Source: Rhizobium sp. TH2
Lineage (GTDB): Bacteria; Pseudomonadota; Alphaproteobacteria; Rhizobiales; Rhizobiaceae
Direction: 5' to 3'
Assembly: GCF_024707525.1 (NCBI RefSeq)
Contig: NZ_CP062231.1
Span: 1,488,001-1,552,000, forward strand
DNA length: 64,000 nt
The notes under the pieces are model-generated. The model saw only the letters and a program-made list of their open reading frames with translations. It was not told where the DNA came from and ran no database searches. This document shows, in pieces, positions 9,297-17,678 of the stretch (position 1 is the stretch's first letter; each line of letters opens with the position of its first letter). The position numbers and the translations under genes are program-made.

Positions 9297-9562
9297 CGAA
9301 GGAAGATCATAACCATTGCAGGGTTTGCGGCTTCTATGACGAGGAACCGCAGTGGGGCAACGATGGAACATTGCCGACTTTCGAATTTTGTCCGTGTTGC
9401 GGTGTCCAGCACGGCTACCAAGATTGTTTGAAAGGCGGCGTGTTGCGTTACAGGTCAATTTGGCTGGCTGGTGGCGCCCGATGGTATCATGTCAGGCTCC
9501 AACCCGAGGGTTGGAAGCTGGATAATCAAATGATTGGCATCCCTGCAGAATTTGCAAACTGA
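9293..9562 (+). CDS. Small zinc-ribbon-like protein (89 aa)
   Basis: A short cytoplasmic protein whose N-terminus has two CxxC knuckles (CRVCGFYDEE and CPCCGVQHGYQD), expected to bind one zinc ion. Similar small hypothetical proteins with CxVCG...CPCCGxxFGYxD occur scattered through bacteria, sometimes beside toxin or immunity genes; no function is established that I know of. The start codon overlaps the cyclase stop in an ATGA, implying translational coupling and possibly a shared role. It converges on the amidohydrolase gene, 16 bp away. Confidence 0.75.
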   Translation: MTKEDHNHCRVCGFYDEEPQWGNDGTLPTFEFCPCCGVQHGYQDCLKGGVLRYRSIWLAGGARWYHVRLQPEGWKLDNQMIGIPAEFAN

Positions 9563-9578
9563 ACTTTACCGAGCGGAT

Positions 9579-11213
9579 TCAGCCGCCAAACCCCGGATCC
9601 CGGTGAACTTCCTGTCCGCCCAGCAGCGTCAACATCACCTCCGTCTCCCCAATGTCGTACACATCGCACTCAAAAATATCGCGGTCGAGGACGATGATGT
9701 CGGCATATTTGCCCGGCGTCAGTGAACCGGTATCGGCCGAACGCCAGGCGGCCTCCGCCGCATGGATCGTGTAGCCCTTCACACATTCCTCGCGCGTCAT
9801 CCGCTGCTCGGGCAGGAAGACCGGGTGGGTCTTCGGCCGGCCGGGCGGCTGGCGGGTGATCGCGGTCTCCATGATCTCGAACGGGTTGAGCGTCGATACA
9901 CCCCAGTCTGACGACAGCGCATAGGGCGCGCCGGCATCGATCAGTGAGCGGAAGGCATACATCCACTTGCCGCGCTTTTCTCCGACCATCGGCAGCGCGA
10001 CGTCGGTGACCGAGGGCTCGTGCCGGGCCCAGAGTGGCTGGATGTTTATCATCGCGCCAAGTTCGTGGAAGCGCGGAATGTCTGCGGGATCGATACATTG
10101 GACGTGGGCGATCTGGTGCAGGCTCGGCCATTTGCCATTGGCTTTGCGCGCCGCCTCCAGTCCGTCGAGCGCCGCGCGGCATGCATTGTCGCCGATCACG
10201 TGGATGTGGATCTGGAAGCGCGCCGCATCGAAGGCGGTGAACAGTTCGAGAATCTGGTCGTATTCGAACATCAGTGACGCGTTGCCGCCCAGTTCGTCCG
10301 AATAGGGCTCGATCATCGCGCCGGTGCGGTTTTCCATCACGCCGTCGAGGAAGAATTTCGCCGAATGGACCGTGAACATATCGCTCTGGTGGGCGGCGCG
10401 GAAGGCCCTGATCCGGGCGAGCGCTTCCTCGGTCGTGTCGGACGGCTCCACCAGCGCCGTGGCGCAAATGCGAACAGTCAGTTCGCCTGCCTTCTCCAGT
10501 CCGTCATAGACGCGGACATGGCGGTCGGCGACGCGCGCATCCAGGACGCCGGTTATGCCGTGGCGATTGGCGAGCGAGGCGGCATATTTGACTCCGAATG
10601 CGAAATCCGCATCGGTCGGCTGTGGCATGCGGGCATCGGCCCACTTGATCGCATCCTCGTGCAGCATGCCGGTCGGCACGCCGTTTTCATCCAGCACGAA
10701 ATGCCCGTTCGGCGGATCGGCGAGGCCCTTCACCAGCCCGACATATTCGCAGGCGAGCGAATTCATGCAGGCATTGTGGCCGTCGGAGGCGAGGATGAAG
10801 CTTGGGCGATCCGGCACCGCGCGGTCCAGCACCTCGCGGGTCAGGTTATGGTCGGTGAAGATGCCGGTATACCAGCCGACGCCATCGACCCAGGGCCGGT
10901 CATGCGAGGCGGCGAAGGCGCGCATGATCTCGACCAGTTCGTCAATCGTCCGTGCCTCGTCCAGCGCGGCGTTCTGGCCGTATCCCTGTCCGGAATCCTG
11001 CAGGTGGATGTGTGTGTCCTGGAAACCGGGCAGGACGAGGCGCCCGCCGGCATCGATCACGCGCGTGCCGCTGCCCGCCAGCGCCTTGATCTTGGCCGTC
11101 GTACCGAGCGCGATGACGCGCCCACCAGTCGCTGCCAGCGCTTCGGCCTTCGGCGTCAGCGGGTCCATGGTCACGATATTGCCGTTGATGATGATGAGAT
11201 CGGGGGAGGGCAT
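9579..11213 (-). CDS. Amidohydrolase, YtcJ/NfdA type (544 aa)
   Basis: A metal-dependent amidohydrolase of the Amidohydro_3 family (YtcJ, N-substituted formamide deformylase). It would hydrolyse a C-N bond in a small amide or cyclic imide. Metal ligands are visible: the HxH in DTHIHL, a lysine in AKFFLDG, histidines in HVIGD and HQIAHVQ, and the aspartate in SSDWG. The C-terminal LTPGKYADIIVLD strand is typical of the family. It is the last gene of the - strand operon, 18 bp after the cupin gene. In context it may release the nitrogen or trim an N-acyl or N-formyl intermediate of the imported compound; this is inference. Confidence 0.9.
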   Translation of the reverse strand: MPSPDLIIINGNIVTMDPLTPKAEALAATGGRVIALGTTAKIKALAGSGTRVIDAGGRLVLPGFQDTHIHLQDSGQGYGQNAALDEARTIDELVEIMRAFAASHDRPWVDGVGWYTGIFTDHNLTREVLDRAVPDRPSFILASDGHNACMNSLACEYVGLVKGLADPPNGHFVLDENGVPTGMLHEDAIKWADARMPQPTDADFAFGVKYAASLANRHGITGVLDARVADRHVRVYDGLEKAGELTVRICATALVEPSDTTEEALARIRAFRAAHQSDMFTVHSAKFFLDGVMENRTGAMIEPYSDELGGNASLMFEYDQILELFTAFDAARFQIHIHVIGDNACRAALDGLEAARKANGKWPSLHQIAHVQCIDPADIPRFHELGAMINIQPLWARHEPSVTDVALPMVGEKRGKWMYAFRSLIDAGAPYALSSDWGVSTLNPFEIMETAITRQPPGRPKTHPVFLPEQRMTREECVKGYTIHAAEAAWRSADTGSLTPGKYADIIVLDRDIFECDVYDIGETEVMLTLLGGQEVHRDPGFGG

Positions 11214-11231
11214 GATGCTGCTTTCAGGATT

Positions 11232-11900
11232 TCAGGCGTGGGGATTATCGGCTTCGAGCGCGGGCCAGTCGTCGCACGGCACCATCTCGGCGGGGACGTT
11301 GACGTCCTTGGTCCAGCCGAAGATGCAGAAATAGGGGTTCGGGCCCGCTTTGAAGGCGTGCTGCTCCCATGGTTCGTTCCATTGCGGCTGGTGCGAGGAA
11401 TGCCAGTTGAGCGGCTCACCGGCTTTGAACCGCCAGCCATGTGGCGCGGTCAGCGGCGCGTACATTTCGGGCGCCGCGTGCTTGTGGTCGCGATAGAGAA
11501 TGTTGGGTCCGAAGCCGAACAGGCCGAGATCGAAATCCACCGCGCCGATCTGCCCGCCTTCGCCGATCAGCGAGGCCATCGTGTGGTTGTCGGCATAGAC
11601 ATCGCCGATCAGTTCGCGCGGATAGGGATCGTAGGCAAGCCATTCAAGATAGGGCATGGCCGCGCGGATCGCTGTGGCAAGCGGATGGTCGCCACTGGCG
11701 TCCATCCAGTCGAGAGCGGCATCGATATGCTCGACTTGTTTTATCCGCTTCGGTGCCACCTCACGGATAGGTCCGCCCTTCCAGCGGGCGATCCCGGCGT
11801 GGACGTCGGCTATGCCGGGCCCCTCGAACCGGCCGAGATAGGTCTCGATCTCGTCGATCAGATTGCGGATCGCGATTTCCCTGTTCATGCTCTCACTCAT
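11232..11900 (-). CDS. Cupin of the DMSP-lyase-like family (222 aa)
   Basis: A small metalloenzyme whose C-terminal half matches the cupin core of the dimethylsulfoniopropionate lyases DddQ/DddW/DddK (cupin-DLL superfamily). The ligands HKHAAPEMY (His139, His141, Glu145, Tyr147) align with the HxHxxxExY of DddQ, and His181 in WEQHAF fits motif 2. Characterised relatives cleave DMSP to dimethyl sulfide and acrylate, but many cupin-DLL members act on other, unknown substrates. The start overlaps the end of the upstream permease gene by 8 bp; an inner ATG at 11888 is also possible. Being embedded between a transporter and an amidohydrolase argues that it acts on the imported molecule. DMSP itself is only one possibility. 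Confidence 0.82.
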   Translation of the reverse strand: MSESMNREIAIRNLIDEIETYLGRFEGPGIADVHAGIARWKGGPIREVAPKRIKQVEHIDAALDWMDASGDHPLATAIRAAMPYLEWLAYDPYPRELIGDVYADNHTMASLIGEGGQIGAVDFDLGLFGFGPNILYRDHKHAAPEMYAPLTAPHGWRFKAGEPLNWHSSHQPQWNEPWEQHAFKAGPNPYFCIFGWTKDVNVPAEMVPCDDWPALEADNPHA

Positions 11901-12732
11901 TTGCCGCTGTTGCCATGTGGATATCGCGCTCGCGGCGCCGCTCCGCCCGCATCATGATGATGCCGGCAATGCCGACACAGATGCCGACGATCATGATGAC
12001 GATCGAGGCGAGCGCGTTGATATCCGGCGTTACCCCAAGCTTGACCTTCGACCAGATCAGGATCGGCAGCGTCGTGGCACCTGGGCCGGTGGTGAAGTTG
12101 GTGATCACCACATCGTCGAGCGAGATGGTGAAGGCGAGCAGCCAGCCGGACATGATCGCAGGCGCGATGATCGGCAGCGTCACGTCCTTGAGCACCTGCC
12201 AGGGCTTTGAGCCGAGGTCCATCGCGGCCTCCTCGATCGAGATATCCATGGAGGTGAGGCGCGATTGTACGATCGTCGTCACGAAGGTCAGCGAGAAGGT
12301 GATGTGGGCGATGGTGACCGTCGTGAAGCCGCGCTTGCTCGGCCAGCCGATATATTGACCCATCAGGATGAAGAGCATCAGCATGGAAATGCCGGTGATG
12401 ACCTCCGGCATGATCAGCGGCGCGGTGACGAAACCGGAAAAGATCGTGCGGCCGCGAAAGCGCTTGAACCGGGCGAGCGCAATGCCGGCCATCGTGCCGA
12501 GGATGGTGGCGATCGTGGCACTGACCAGCGCGATCTCCAGCGACAGCAGCGCTGCGTTCATCACCTGCTTGTTGGCGAACAGCTTCCAGTACCACTCGGT
12601 CGAGAACCCGCCCCAGACGGTGGCCAGCCGCGACTTGTTGAACGAGAAGAAGATCATCGACAGGATCGGGATATAGAAAAACGCAAAGCCGACGAAGAGG
12701 CAGGTCTTCAGGAAATAATGCTTCTGGTTCAT
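11893..12732 (-). CDS. ABC transporter permease, PotC-like (279 aa)
   Basis: Second permease of a spermidine/putrescine-type importer. The protein starts MNQKHYFLKT, has a first membrane helix (LFVGFAFFYIPILSMIFFSF) and carries the EAA coupling loop in EEAAMDLGSKPWQVLKDV. The ATG shares its A with the last base of the upstream permease's TGA (TGATG), so translation is coupled. The frame is open further upstream, but that part is antisense-like read-through of the preceding gene. Together with the PotB-like and PotA-like proteins it should form the membrane channel. The ligand class (polyamine, or a quaternary or N-methylated amine) fits the operon. Confidence 0.93.
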   Translation of the reverse strand: MNQKHYFLKTCLFVGFAFFYIPILSMIFFSFNKSRLATVWGGFSTEWYWKLFANKQVMNAALLSLEIALVSATIATILGTMAGIALARFKRFRGRTIFSGFVTAPLIMPEVITGISMLMLFILMGQYIGWPSKRGFTTVTIAHITFSLTFVTTIVQSRLTSMDISIEEAAMDLGSKPWQVLKDVTLPIIAPAIMSGWLLAFTISLDDVVITNFTTGPGATTLPILIWSKVKLGVTPDINALASIVIMIVGICVGIAGIIMMRAERRRERDIHMATAANE

Positions 12733-13667
12733 CACCCATTCTCCCGTCCGGCCTGCGCCTTGGCATCGAAATGGGTATAGGCCATCATCGGAATGACCAG
12801 CAGCAGCAGCAGTGCTACTGCCACCGCGGCGGCCATCGGCCAATCGCGCGCAGAGGAGAATTCGTCCGAAATCACCCGGCCGATCATCGGGTCATAGGCA
12901 TTGCCGACCAGGCTCGGGATCACCAGTTCGCCGGAAGCCGGAATGAACACCAGCAGCCCGCCGGCGATGATGCCGGGGATCGAGAGCGGCAGCGTCACGT
13001 CGCGGAACACCTGGCTCGGCCGCGAGCCGAGATCCATGGCCGCTTCGTTGAGCGTGTTGTCGAGCTTTTCGAGATTGGCATAGAGCGGCAGGATCATGAA
13101 GGGCAGGTAGGTGTAGACCATGACCAGGATGACCGCGAAATTCGAGTTCATCATCGGGATCGAGGTCAATTCCCAGCTTTGCGGAACAAGCGTATTCCAG
13201 ATCGCGGTCAGGCCCCTGTTGAACCAACTGTTGGAGCCCATCAGGCCCATCCAGGCATAAACCCTGAGCAGGAACGAGGTCCAGAACGGCAGGATGACGA
13301 GGATCAGCAGGAAGCTCCGCCAGCTGCGGCTGACACGGGTCAGCCCCAGCGCCATCGGATAGCCGACCAGCAGGCAGAGCGCCGTGGCGATCGCCGCATT
13401 GTAGACCGAGACGAAATAGGCCCTGATATAGAGCGTGTCGGTGAACAGGCGGCCGTAGCCCTGGAGGTAGATCCAAGGAAATTCCGGCTTGAAGATGAAG
13501 GGCGGCGAGACAGGCGCCGTTTTGCCGAGGCTGATCCATACGATGATCAGGAACGGAATGAAGAAGAAGATGGTGAGCCAGACATAGGGCGTGGCGATGA
13601 TGACTTGGCGCCAGCCATTGCCGTTGAACCAGCGGGAGAGGGGGGAGCCGTGCGGGAGTTCGTCCAT
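12732..13667 (-). CDS. ABC transporter permease, PotB-like (311 aa)
   Basis: First permease of the polyamine-type importer. Six or so hydrophobic segments are visible, beginning with TPYVWLTIFFFIPFLIIVW. The PotB-type EAA loop is in LNEAAMDLGSRPSQVFRDV, and a cytoplasmic N-terminus is rich in polar residues. The length is typical. Its stop overlaps the PotC-like start by one base. It is separated from the ATPase gene upstream by 244 bp containing a palindromic repeat, which is unusual inside such an operon and may set differential expression. Confidence 0.93.
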   Translation of the reverse strand: MDELPHGSPLSRWFNGNGWRQVIIATPYVWLTIFFFIPFLIIVWISLGKTAPVSPPFIFKPEFPWIYLQGYGRLFTDTLYIRAYFVSVYNAAIATALCLLVGYPMALGLTRVSRSWRSFLLILVILPFWTSFLLRVYAWMGLMGSNSWFNRGLTAIWNTLVPQSWELTSIPMMNSNFAVILVMVYTYLPFMILPLYANLEKLDNTLNEAAMDLGSRPSQVFRDVTLPLSIPGIIAGGLLVFIPASGELVIPSLVGNAYDPMIGRVISDEFSSARDWPMAAAVAVALLLLLVIPMMAYTHFDAKAQAGRENG

Positions 13668-13704
13668 CAGCGTTGCGTCTCCATCAAGGAGGGGCGGGTG
13701 GCGC

Positions 13705-13883
13705 TACCCCCCTCTGTCCTGCCGGACATCTCCCCCTCAAGGGGGGAGATCGGATGGAGCGCGCTCATCGCTCCATCGAAACGGCGGTTTACCAGAATGC
13801 GACGTTGAGAGATGAGTTGGCGGGTAGCCACTTGCCGATCTCCCCCCTTGAGGGGGAGATGCCCGGCAGGGCAGAGGGGGGTA
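13705..13883. repeat. Palindromic repeat inside the transporter operon
   Basis: Two 49-bp arms, 13705-13753 and 13835-13883, are inverted copies with two mismatches. Each contains its own smaller palindrome (CTCCCCCTCAAGGGGGGAG). The element lies between the ATPase and the PotB-like permease genes, which are otherwise one operon. It is of the same general kind as the 180-379 element but of different sequence. In RNA it would fold into a strong hairpin that could attenuate transcription or stabilise the upstream mRNA. Confidence 0.85.
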
Positions 13884-13911
13884 CCACGAAGAACAAGCAT
13901 GCCCATCACCC

Positions 13912-15030
13912 TCAATCCCTCAGCAGAATAACGGAGGAGGGCTCGAAGGAAAGCCAGACCCGGTCTTCCCACTGCGCCACGCGCTCGCTCTCGGCCGCGC
14001 GCCGCGAGTTCACATTGTTGACGGCGATCACCGTGCCGCTATCGAGCTTGATGCGGTAGAGCGAATCCTTGCCGAAATAGCCGAGGTCCTGAACCGTGCC
14101 CTGCACGGCATTGGCCCCGGCCAGAGGCTGGTCTCGGGTGATGTGGATCTTTTCCGGTCGCACCGCGACCTTGATCTTCTCGCCCTGGCGGATCGTCGAG
14201 CTTTGCGGCGCGGTGACGGTCGCGCCGAGCTTCGGCACCACCACGGATGCCGTGCCGTTCATCGACTGGACTTCGCCGTCGAACATGTTGATCGAGCCGA
14301 TGAAACCCGCCACGAAGGCGCAGTTAGGATATTCGTAGACCTCAGTCGCCGAGCCGATCTGGCGCACTTCGCCCTTATCCATCACGGCGATGCGGGTTGC
14401 CAGCGTCATCGCCTCTTCCTGGTCATGGGTCACGACCACGAAGGTGATGCCTGTCTTGTCCTGGATATTGGCGATCTCGAACTGGGTATGCTCGCGCAGC
14501 TTCTTGTCGAGCGCACCGAGCGGCTCGTCGAGCAGCAGCACTTTGGGATGCTTGGCGAGCGAACGGGCAAGCGCCACCCGCTGGCGCTGGCCGCCGGAGA
14601 GCTGGTGCGGCTTGCGATGGCCGAGTTCGGAAAGCTGCACGAGATCAAGCATCTGCCTGACGCGATCCTTGCGCTCCGCTGCGCTCATCCTGTCATGCTT
14701 GAGGCCGTATCCCACATTCTTCTCGACGGTCATGTGCGGGAAGAGCGCATAGGACTGGAACATCATGTTGACCGGCCGCTCATAGGCCGGCACGCCGGTC
14801 ATGTCCTTGCCGTCGATGAAGATCCGGCCAGATGTTGGCGTTTCGAAGCCGGCCAGCATCCTCAGAAGCGTGGTCTTGCCGCAACCGGAGCCGCCGAGCA
14901 GGGCGAACAGTTCGCCCTTGGCGATGTCGATCGACACATTCTTGACAGCGGGCAGGCCCGCAAAGGTTTTCGTGACATTCTCGATTTTCACGAAGGCCTT
15001 TGAATTGGCCTGCTCGTTGCTTTGAACCAT
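13912..15030 (-). CDS. ABC transporter ATP-binding protein, PotA-like (372 aa)
   Basis: ATPase of the polyamine-type importer. It has Walker A (GGSGCGKTT), signature LSGGQRQR, Walker B (VLLLDEPLGALD), H-loop VTHDQEEA and a C-terminal TOBE-type beta domain from about residue 240, which regulates many PotA/MalK proteins. The length of 372 fits PotA or PotG. GAGG precedes the ATG. It is 48 bp downstream of the binding-protein gene. Confidence 0.94.
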   Translation of the reverse strand: MVQSNEQANSKAFVKIENVTKTFAGLPAVKNVSIDIAKGELFALLGGSGCGKTTLLRMLAGFETPTSGRIFIDGKDMTGVPAYERPVNMMFQSYALFPHMTVEKNVGYGLKHDRMSAAERKDRVRQMLDLVQLSELGHRKPHQLSGGQRQRVALARSLAKHPKVLLLDEPLGALDKKLREHTQFEIANIQDKTGITFVVVTHDQEEAMTLATRIAVMDKGEVRQIGSATEVYEYPNCAFVAGFIGSINMFDGEVQSMNGTASVVVPKLGATVTAPQSSTIRQGEKIKVAVRPEKIHITRDQPLAGANAVQGTVQDLGYFGKDSLYRIKLDSGTVIAVNNVNSRRAAESERVAQWEDRVWLSFEPSSVILLRD

Positions 15031-15078
15031 GATGACCTCGATTGTGGATTCGTCTGACAGTGAAATGAAAGGCGGGCC

Positions 15079-16182
15079 TCAGCCCGACTTCACATCCGTC
15101 CAGACGCGGGTCAGCGCGCGTTCCTGTTCTTCCGTCTGGGCCTTGGTGACGAAGAGGCGGTTCATCGTCTCGGCATCCGGATAGACGGCCGGATTGTTGG
15201 CGACCGCCGGATCGAGGAAGGGCTTGGCCTTGGCGTTGGCGTTGGCATAGTTGGTGAAATTCGAGCACTTGGCGGCCACTTCGGGCTGCAGCATGTATTC
15301 GATGAACTTGTAGGCGTTGTCGACACTTGCGGAATCCGACGGGATGCACATCGTATCGACCCAGGCGGGAGAACCGGTCTTCGGCACGTAGTAGGCGAGG
15401 TTGATCTCCACGCCCGCTTCCTTGGCGCGCGTCTTGGCCGTGGCATAGTCGCCCGACCAGTTGTTGATGAGGCAGAGTTCCTTGTTGGGAATGGCGTTGA
15501 GATAGTTCGAATTGTCGAACGTCTTGATGTACTGGCGGATCGGCTTGAACACCTCCGCGGCAGCGCGGTAATCGGCCTCGGTCGCCGTATTGGGATCCTT
15601 GCCGATATATTTCAGCACCATGTACATGATGTCGGTCGGGCTATCGAGCACGGATATGCCGCAATCGGCGAGCTTCGCGGCATTCTCCGGCTTGAACAGA
15701 ATGTCGAGCGATTGAAGGTCGGCGTTGGGCAGCCGCTCCTTGACCATGTCGAGGTTGAAGCTCAAGCCGACGGAGCCCCACATATACGGCGCCGCGTACT
15801 CATTGCCCGGGTCCCAGGTCTCCATGATCTTCAGGATGGCCGGATCGAGATTGGTCCAGCCCGGCAGCTTGGTCTTGTCCAGCTTGTGGTAGATTTTCGC
15901 CTTGATGAAGTTCGGAAGGCTCACCCCGGCCATGAAGACGACGTCGTAACCGGTTGAACCCGCAAGCATCTTGGCCTGCATTTCCTCGGCCGAGGAATAG
16001 TTGTCATAGGTCACCGCAATGCCGGAGGCATTCTGGAAATCCTCGATCGTCGTCTCGCCGATATAGTCCGCCCAGTTATAGACATTGAGCGTGCCTTCGG
16101 CGCGTGCGCGCCGGATAAAGGGTGCCGAAAGGGCCGTGGCGCCGATCAGGGTGAGTGCTGTGCGTCTGGTAATTTCAGTCAT
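15079..16182 (-). CDS. ABC transporter substrate-binding protein, PotF/PotD-like (367 aa)
   Basis: Periplasmic binding protein of the spermidine/putrescine family. The N-terminus (MTEITRRTALTLIGATAL...) contains a twin arginine before a hydrophobic core and an ARA-type cleavage site, so export through Tat is possible. The mature protein opens GTLNVYNWADYIG, the classic PotD/PotF start. I chose the ATG at 16182 because the signal peptide begins there and GAGG precedes it; the longer open frame overlaps the Rieske gene. Relatives bind putrescine, spermidine or other cationic amines. The residues deciding the ligand were not assessed. Confidence 0.94.
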   Translation of the reverse strand: MTEITRRTALTLIGATALSAPFIRRARAEGTLNVYNWADYIGETTIEDFQNASGIAVTYDNYSSAEEMQAKMLAGSTGYDVVFMAGVSLPNFIKAKIYHKLDKTKLPGWTNLDPAILKIMETWDPGNEYAAPYMWGSVGLSFNLDMVKERLPNADLQSLDILFKPENAAKLADCGISVLDSPTDIMYMVLKYIGKDPNTATEADYRAAAEVFKPIRQYIKTFDNSNYLNAIPNKELCLINNWSGDYATAKTRAKEAGVEINLAYYVPKTGSPAWVDTMCIPSDSASVDNAYKFIEYMLQPEVAAKCSNFTNYANANAKAKPFLDPAVANNPAVYPDAETMNRLFVTKAQTEEQERALTRVWTDVKSG

Positions 16183-16211
16183 GGTCTCGACCTCTTCTCT
16201 TTCCTCTGGAG

Positions 16212-17360
16212 CTAGTTCTGTTCCATGCGATCGCGGATCCATGACTGGAACCGGTAGACATCGAATTCCTGCGGCATCAGCACGCCTTCGGTGAATTTCG
16301 AGGATTTGAGGCCGCGCTGGTTCATCTCGCAGGCGGCGCCGTCCTGGCTCATTACGAGCGTGGCGAAATCCACCACGTTGCCGAGGTCGAAATCGGGCTG
16401 TGCCAGCGTCTCGGCCGGGAACAGCCATTCGGCCTTGAGTTCGGTTCTCTCCGGCCCCAGCGGCTTGAGCGACACGGCTCTGATGTAATCGACATGGGCG
16501 ACGATGAACATGGTCGGAACCAGGGTCACGAAGGTCTGGCCGGCATCGCGCTCGGCCTGGGTCAGCGTGGTGAATTCAGGGCCGCAGGCCAGCCCATTCA
16601 TCGACCAGGTCATCGCGCCTTCGCGGAGCGCATGTTCGGCTTCCTGCTCCGGCGTCCAATCGGGCGCTTCGTTGGGTGCCATGTAGCCCTTGGAATAGAT
16701 CGGCACGGCGGCCGAAAGTTCGGGATGGATGCCCGGACAATGCAGGCATTCATTGTAGTTTTCCCAGAAGACCTTCCAGTTGCAGTCGAGCGTCTTGGTA
16801 AATGTGTGGCCGGTGACGAGGCTCTCCGTCGGCCAGTTGTCGAGGGCGTGCGCGCCGAGATCAGGCACATCTGCGAAATCCGGCGGATCGTCAGCCAGGC
16901 AGAGGTAGATGAAGCCGTTCCACAGCTTCACATGCACCTTGAAGAGCGTGAAATCGTCCTTGTTGAAATCCGGCGTGATCGATACGAAAGGCGTGCGCAC
17001 CAGCCTGCCGTCGAGCCCGTAACTACACTGGTGATAGGGACAGGCGATCAGCCGGGAATTCAGCTTGCGCGCCGGCTCGGCGCAAAGTTCGGAGCCGCGA
17101 TGCCGGCAGGTATTGTGGAAGGCGGTGATCGCGCCTTCGCGGTCGCGGACCAGGATCAGGTTCTGCCCGGCGATCTCGACGCGGCGCATGGTCATCACAG
17201 GCAGGTCGTTGACGCGGCCCGCATAGACCCAGCTCCGCGCCCAGATCGTCTTCTGTTCCTCGGCGAACCAGTCGGCATCGTAGTAGGCGAGGGCCGGGAG
17301 CGAAGGCTCGCAATGAGGAAGAAGCGGGGATGCCGGGTGGGGGATCTGCATCTGGTTCAT
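16212..17360 (-). CDS. Rieske [2Fe-2S] oxygenase, GbcA/stachydrine-demethylase-like (382 aa)
   Basis: The catalytic alpha subunit of a ring-hydroxylating-type oxygenase. The Rieske cluster ligands are CRH and CPYH (C-x-H ... C-x2-H), and the mononuclear iron site is NYNECLHCPGIH. By overall pattern it belongs to the branch that demethylates or hydroxylates quaternary amines (choline monooxygenase, GbcA, Stc2) rather than aromatics. The start at 17360 follows GAGAGGAG. It is the first gene of the - strand operon, 29 bp ahead of the binding protein. No ferredoxin or reductase gene is seen nearby, so electrons must come from elsewhere. The likely role is oxidative N-demethylation of the imported compound; this is inferred from family and context. 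Confidence 0.9.
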   Translation of the reverse strand: MNQMQIPHPASPLLPHCEPSLPALAYYDADWFAEEQKTIWARSWVYAGRVNDLPVMTMRRVEIAGQNLILVRDREGAITAFHNTCRHRGSELCAEPARKLNSRLIACPYHQCSYGLDGRLVRTPFVSITPDFNKDDFTLFKVHVKLWNGFIYLCLADDPPDFADVPDLGAHALDNWPTESLVTGHTFTKTLDCNWKVFWENYNECLHCPGIHPELSAAVPIYSKGYMAPNEAPDWTPEQEAEHALREGAMTWSMNGLACGPEFTTLTQAERDAGQTFVTLVPTMFIVAHVDYIRAVSLKPLGPERTELKAEWLFPAETLAQPDFDLGNVVDFATLVMSQDGAACEMNQRGLKSSKFTEGVLMPQEFDVYRFQSWIRDRMEQN

Positions 17361-17568
17361 TGCGCGCTCCTCTCTCAACAGAATTCGTAGGAAGAGGACA
17401 TCAGGAATTCGAGGCACTGGACGGGCCCCGAAAACAGCAACGGCACGACGGCGGCCGCAATCGCGGTCGGTCCACATGCATCCAGCATGATCCGGTTATC
17501 TCCCAATTGCCAGTTCCCTATCGCCCACTTTTGTGGGTCGCATCATCGTTGGCGCCTAGCTTTTTTCA

Positions 17569-17592
17569 TTTTGACTGAACTGTCAATCAATA
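17569..17592. promoter_or_regulatory. Putative BetI-like operator
   Basis: An interrupted inverted repeat, TTGAC (17571-17575) and GTCAA (17582-17586), sits in the 318-bp gap between the divergent Rieske and TetR genes. With flanking ATCAAT it resembles the ATTGATT...TTCAATAT boxes bound by BetI in E. coli. The AT-rich tract 17610-17640 beside it probably contains the TetR promoter. The rest of the gap shows nothing else. The assignment is by eye. Confidence 0.5.
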
Positions 17593-17678
17593 AATTTTGC
17601 CGCATGGGGTCGATTTTTTTGTTTTTTTCGTTCAGGATTTGATCGTCGAGTGAAAATGCAATGGGGCCAGGACTGCGC

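Noticed and set aside
10365..11957. 530-residue + strand frame
   Set aside because: It is antisense to the amidohydrolase and cupin genes, whose motifs are complete; its product is Arg/Gly/Asp-rich as expected for a high-GC shadow.
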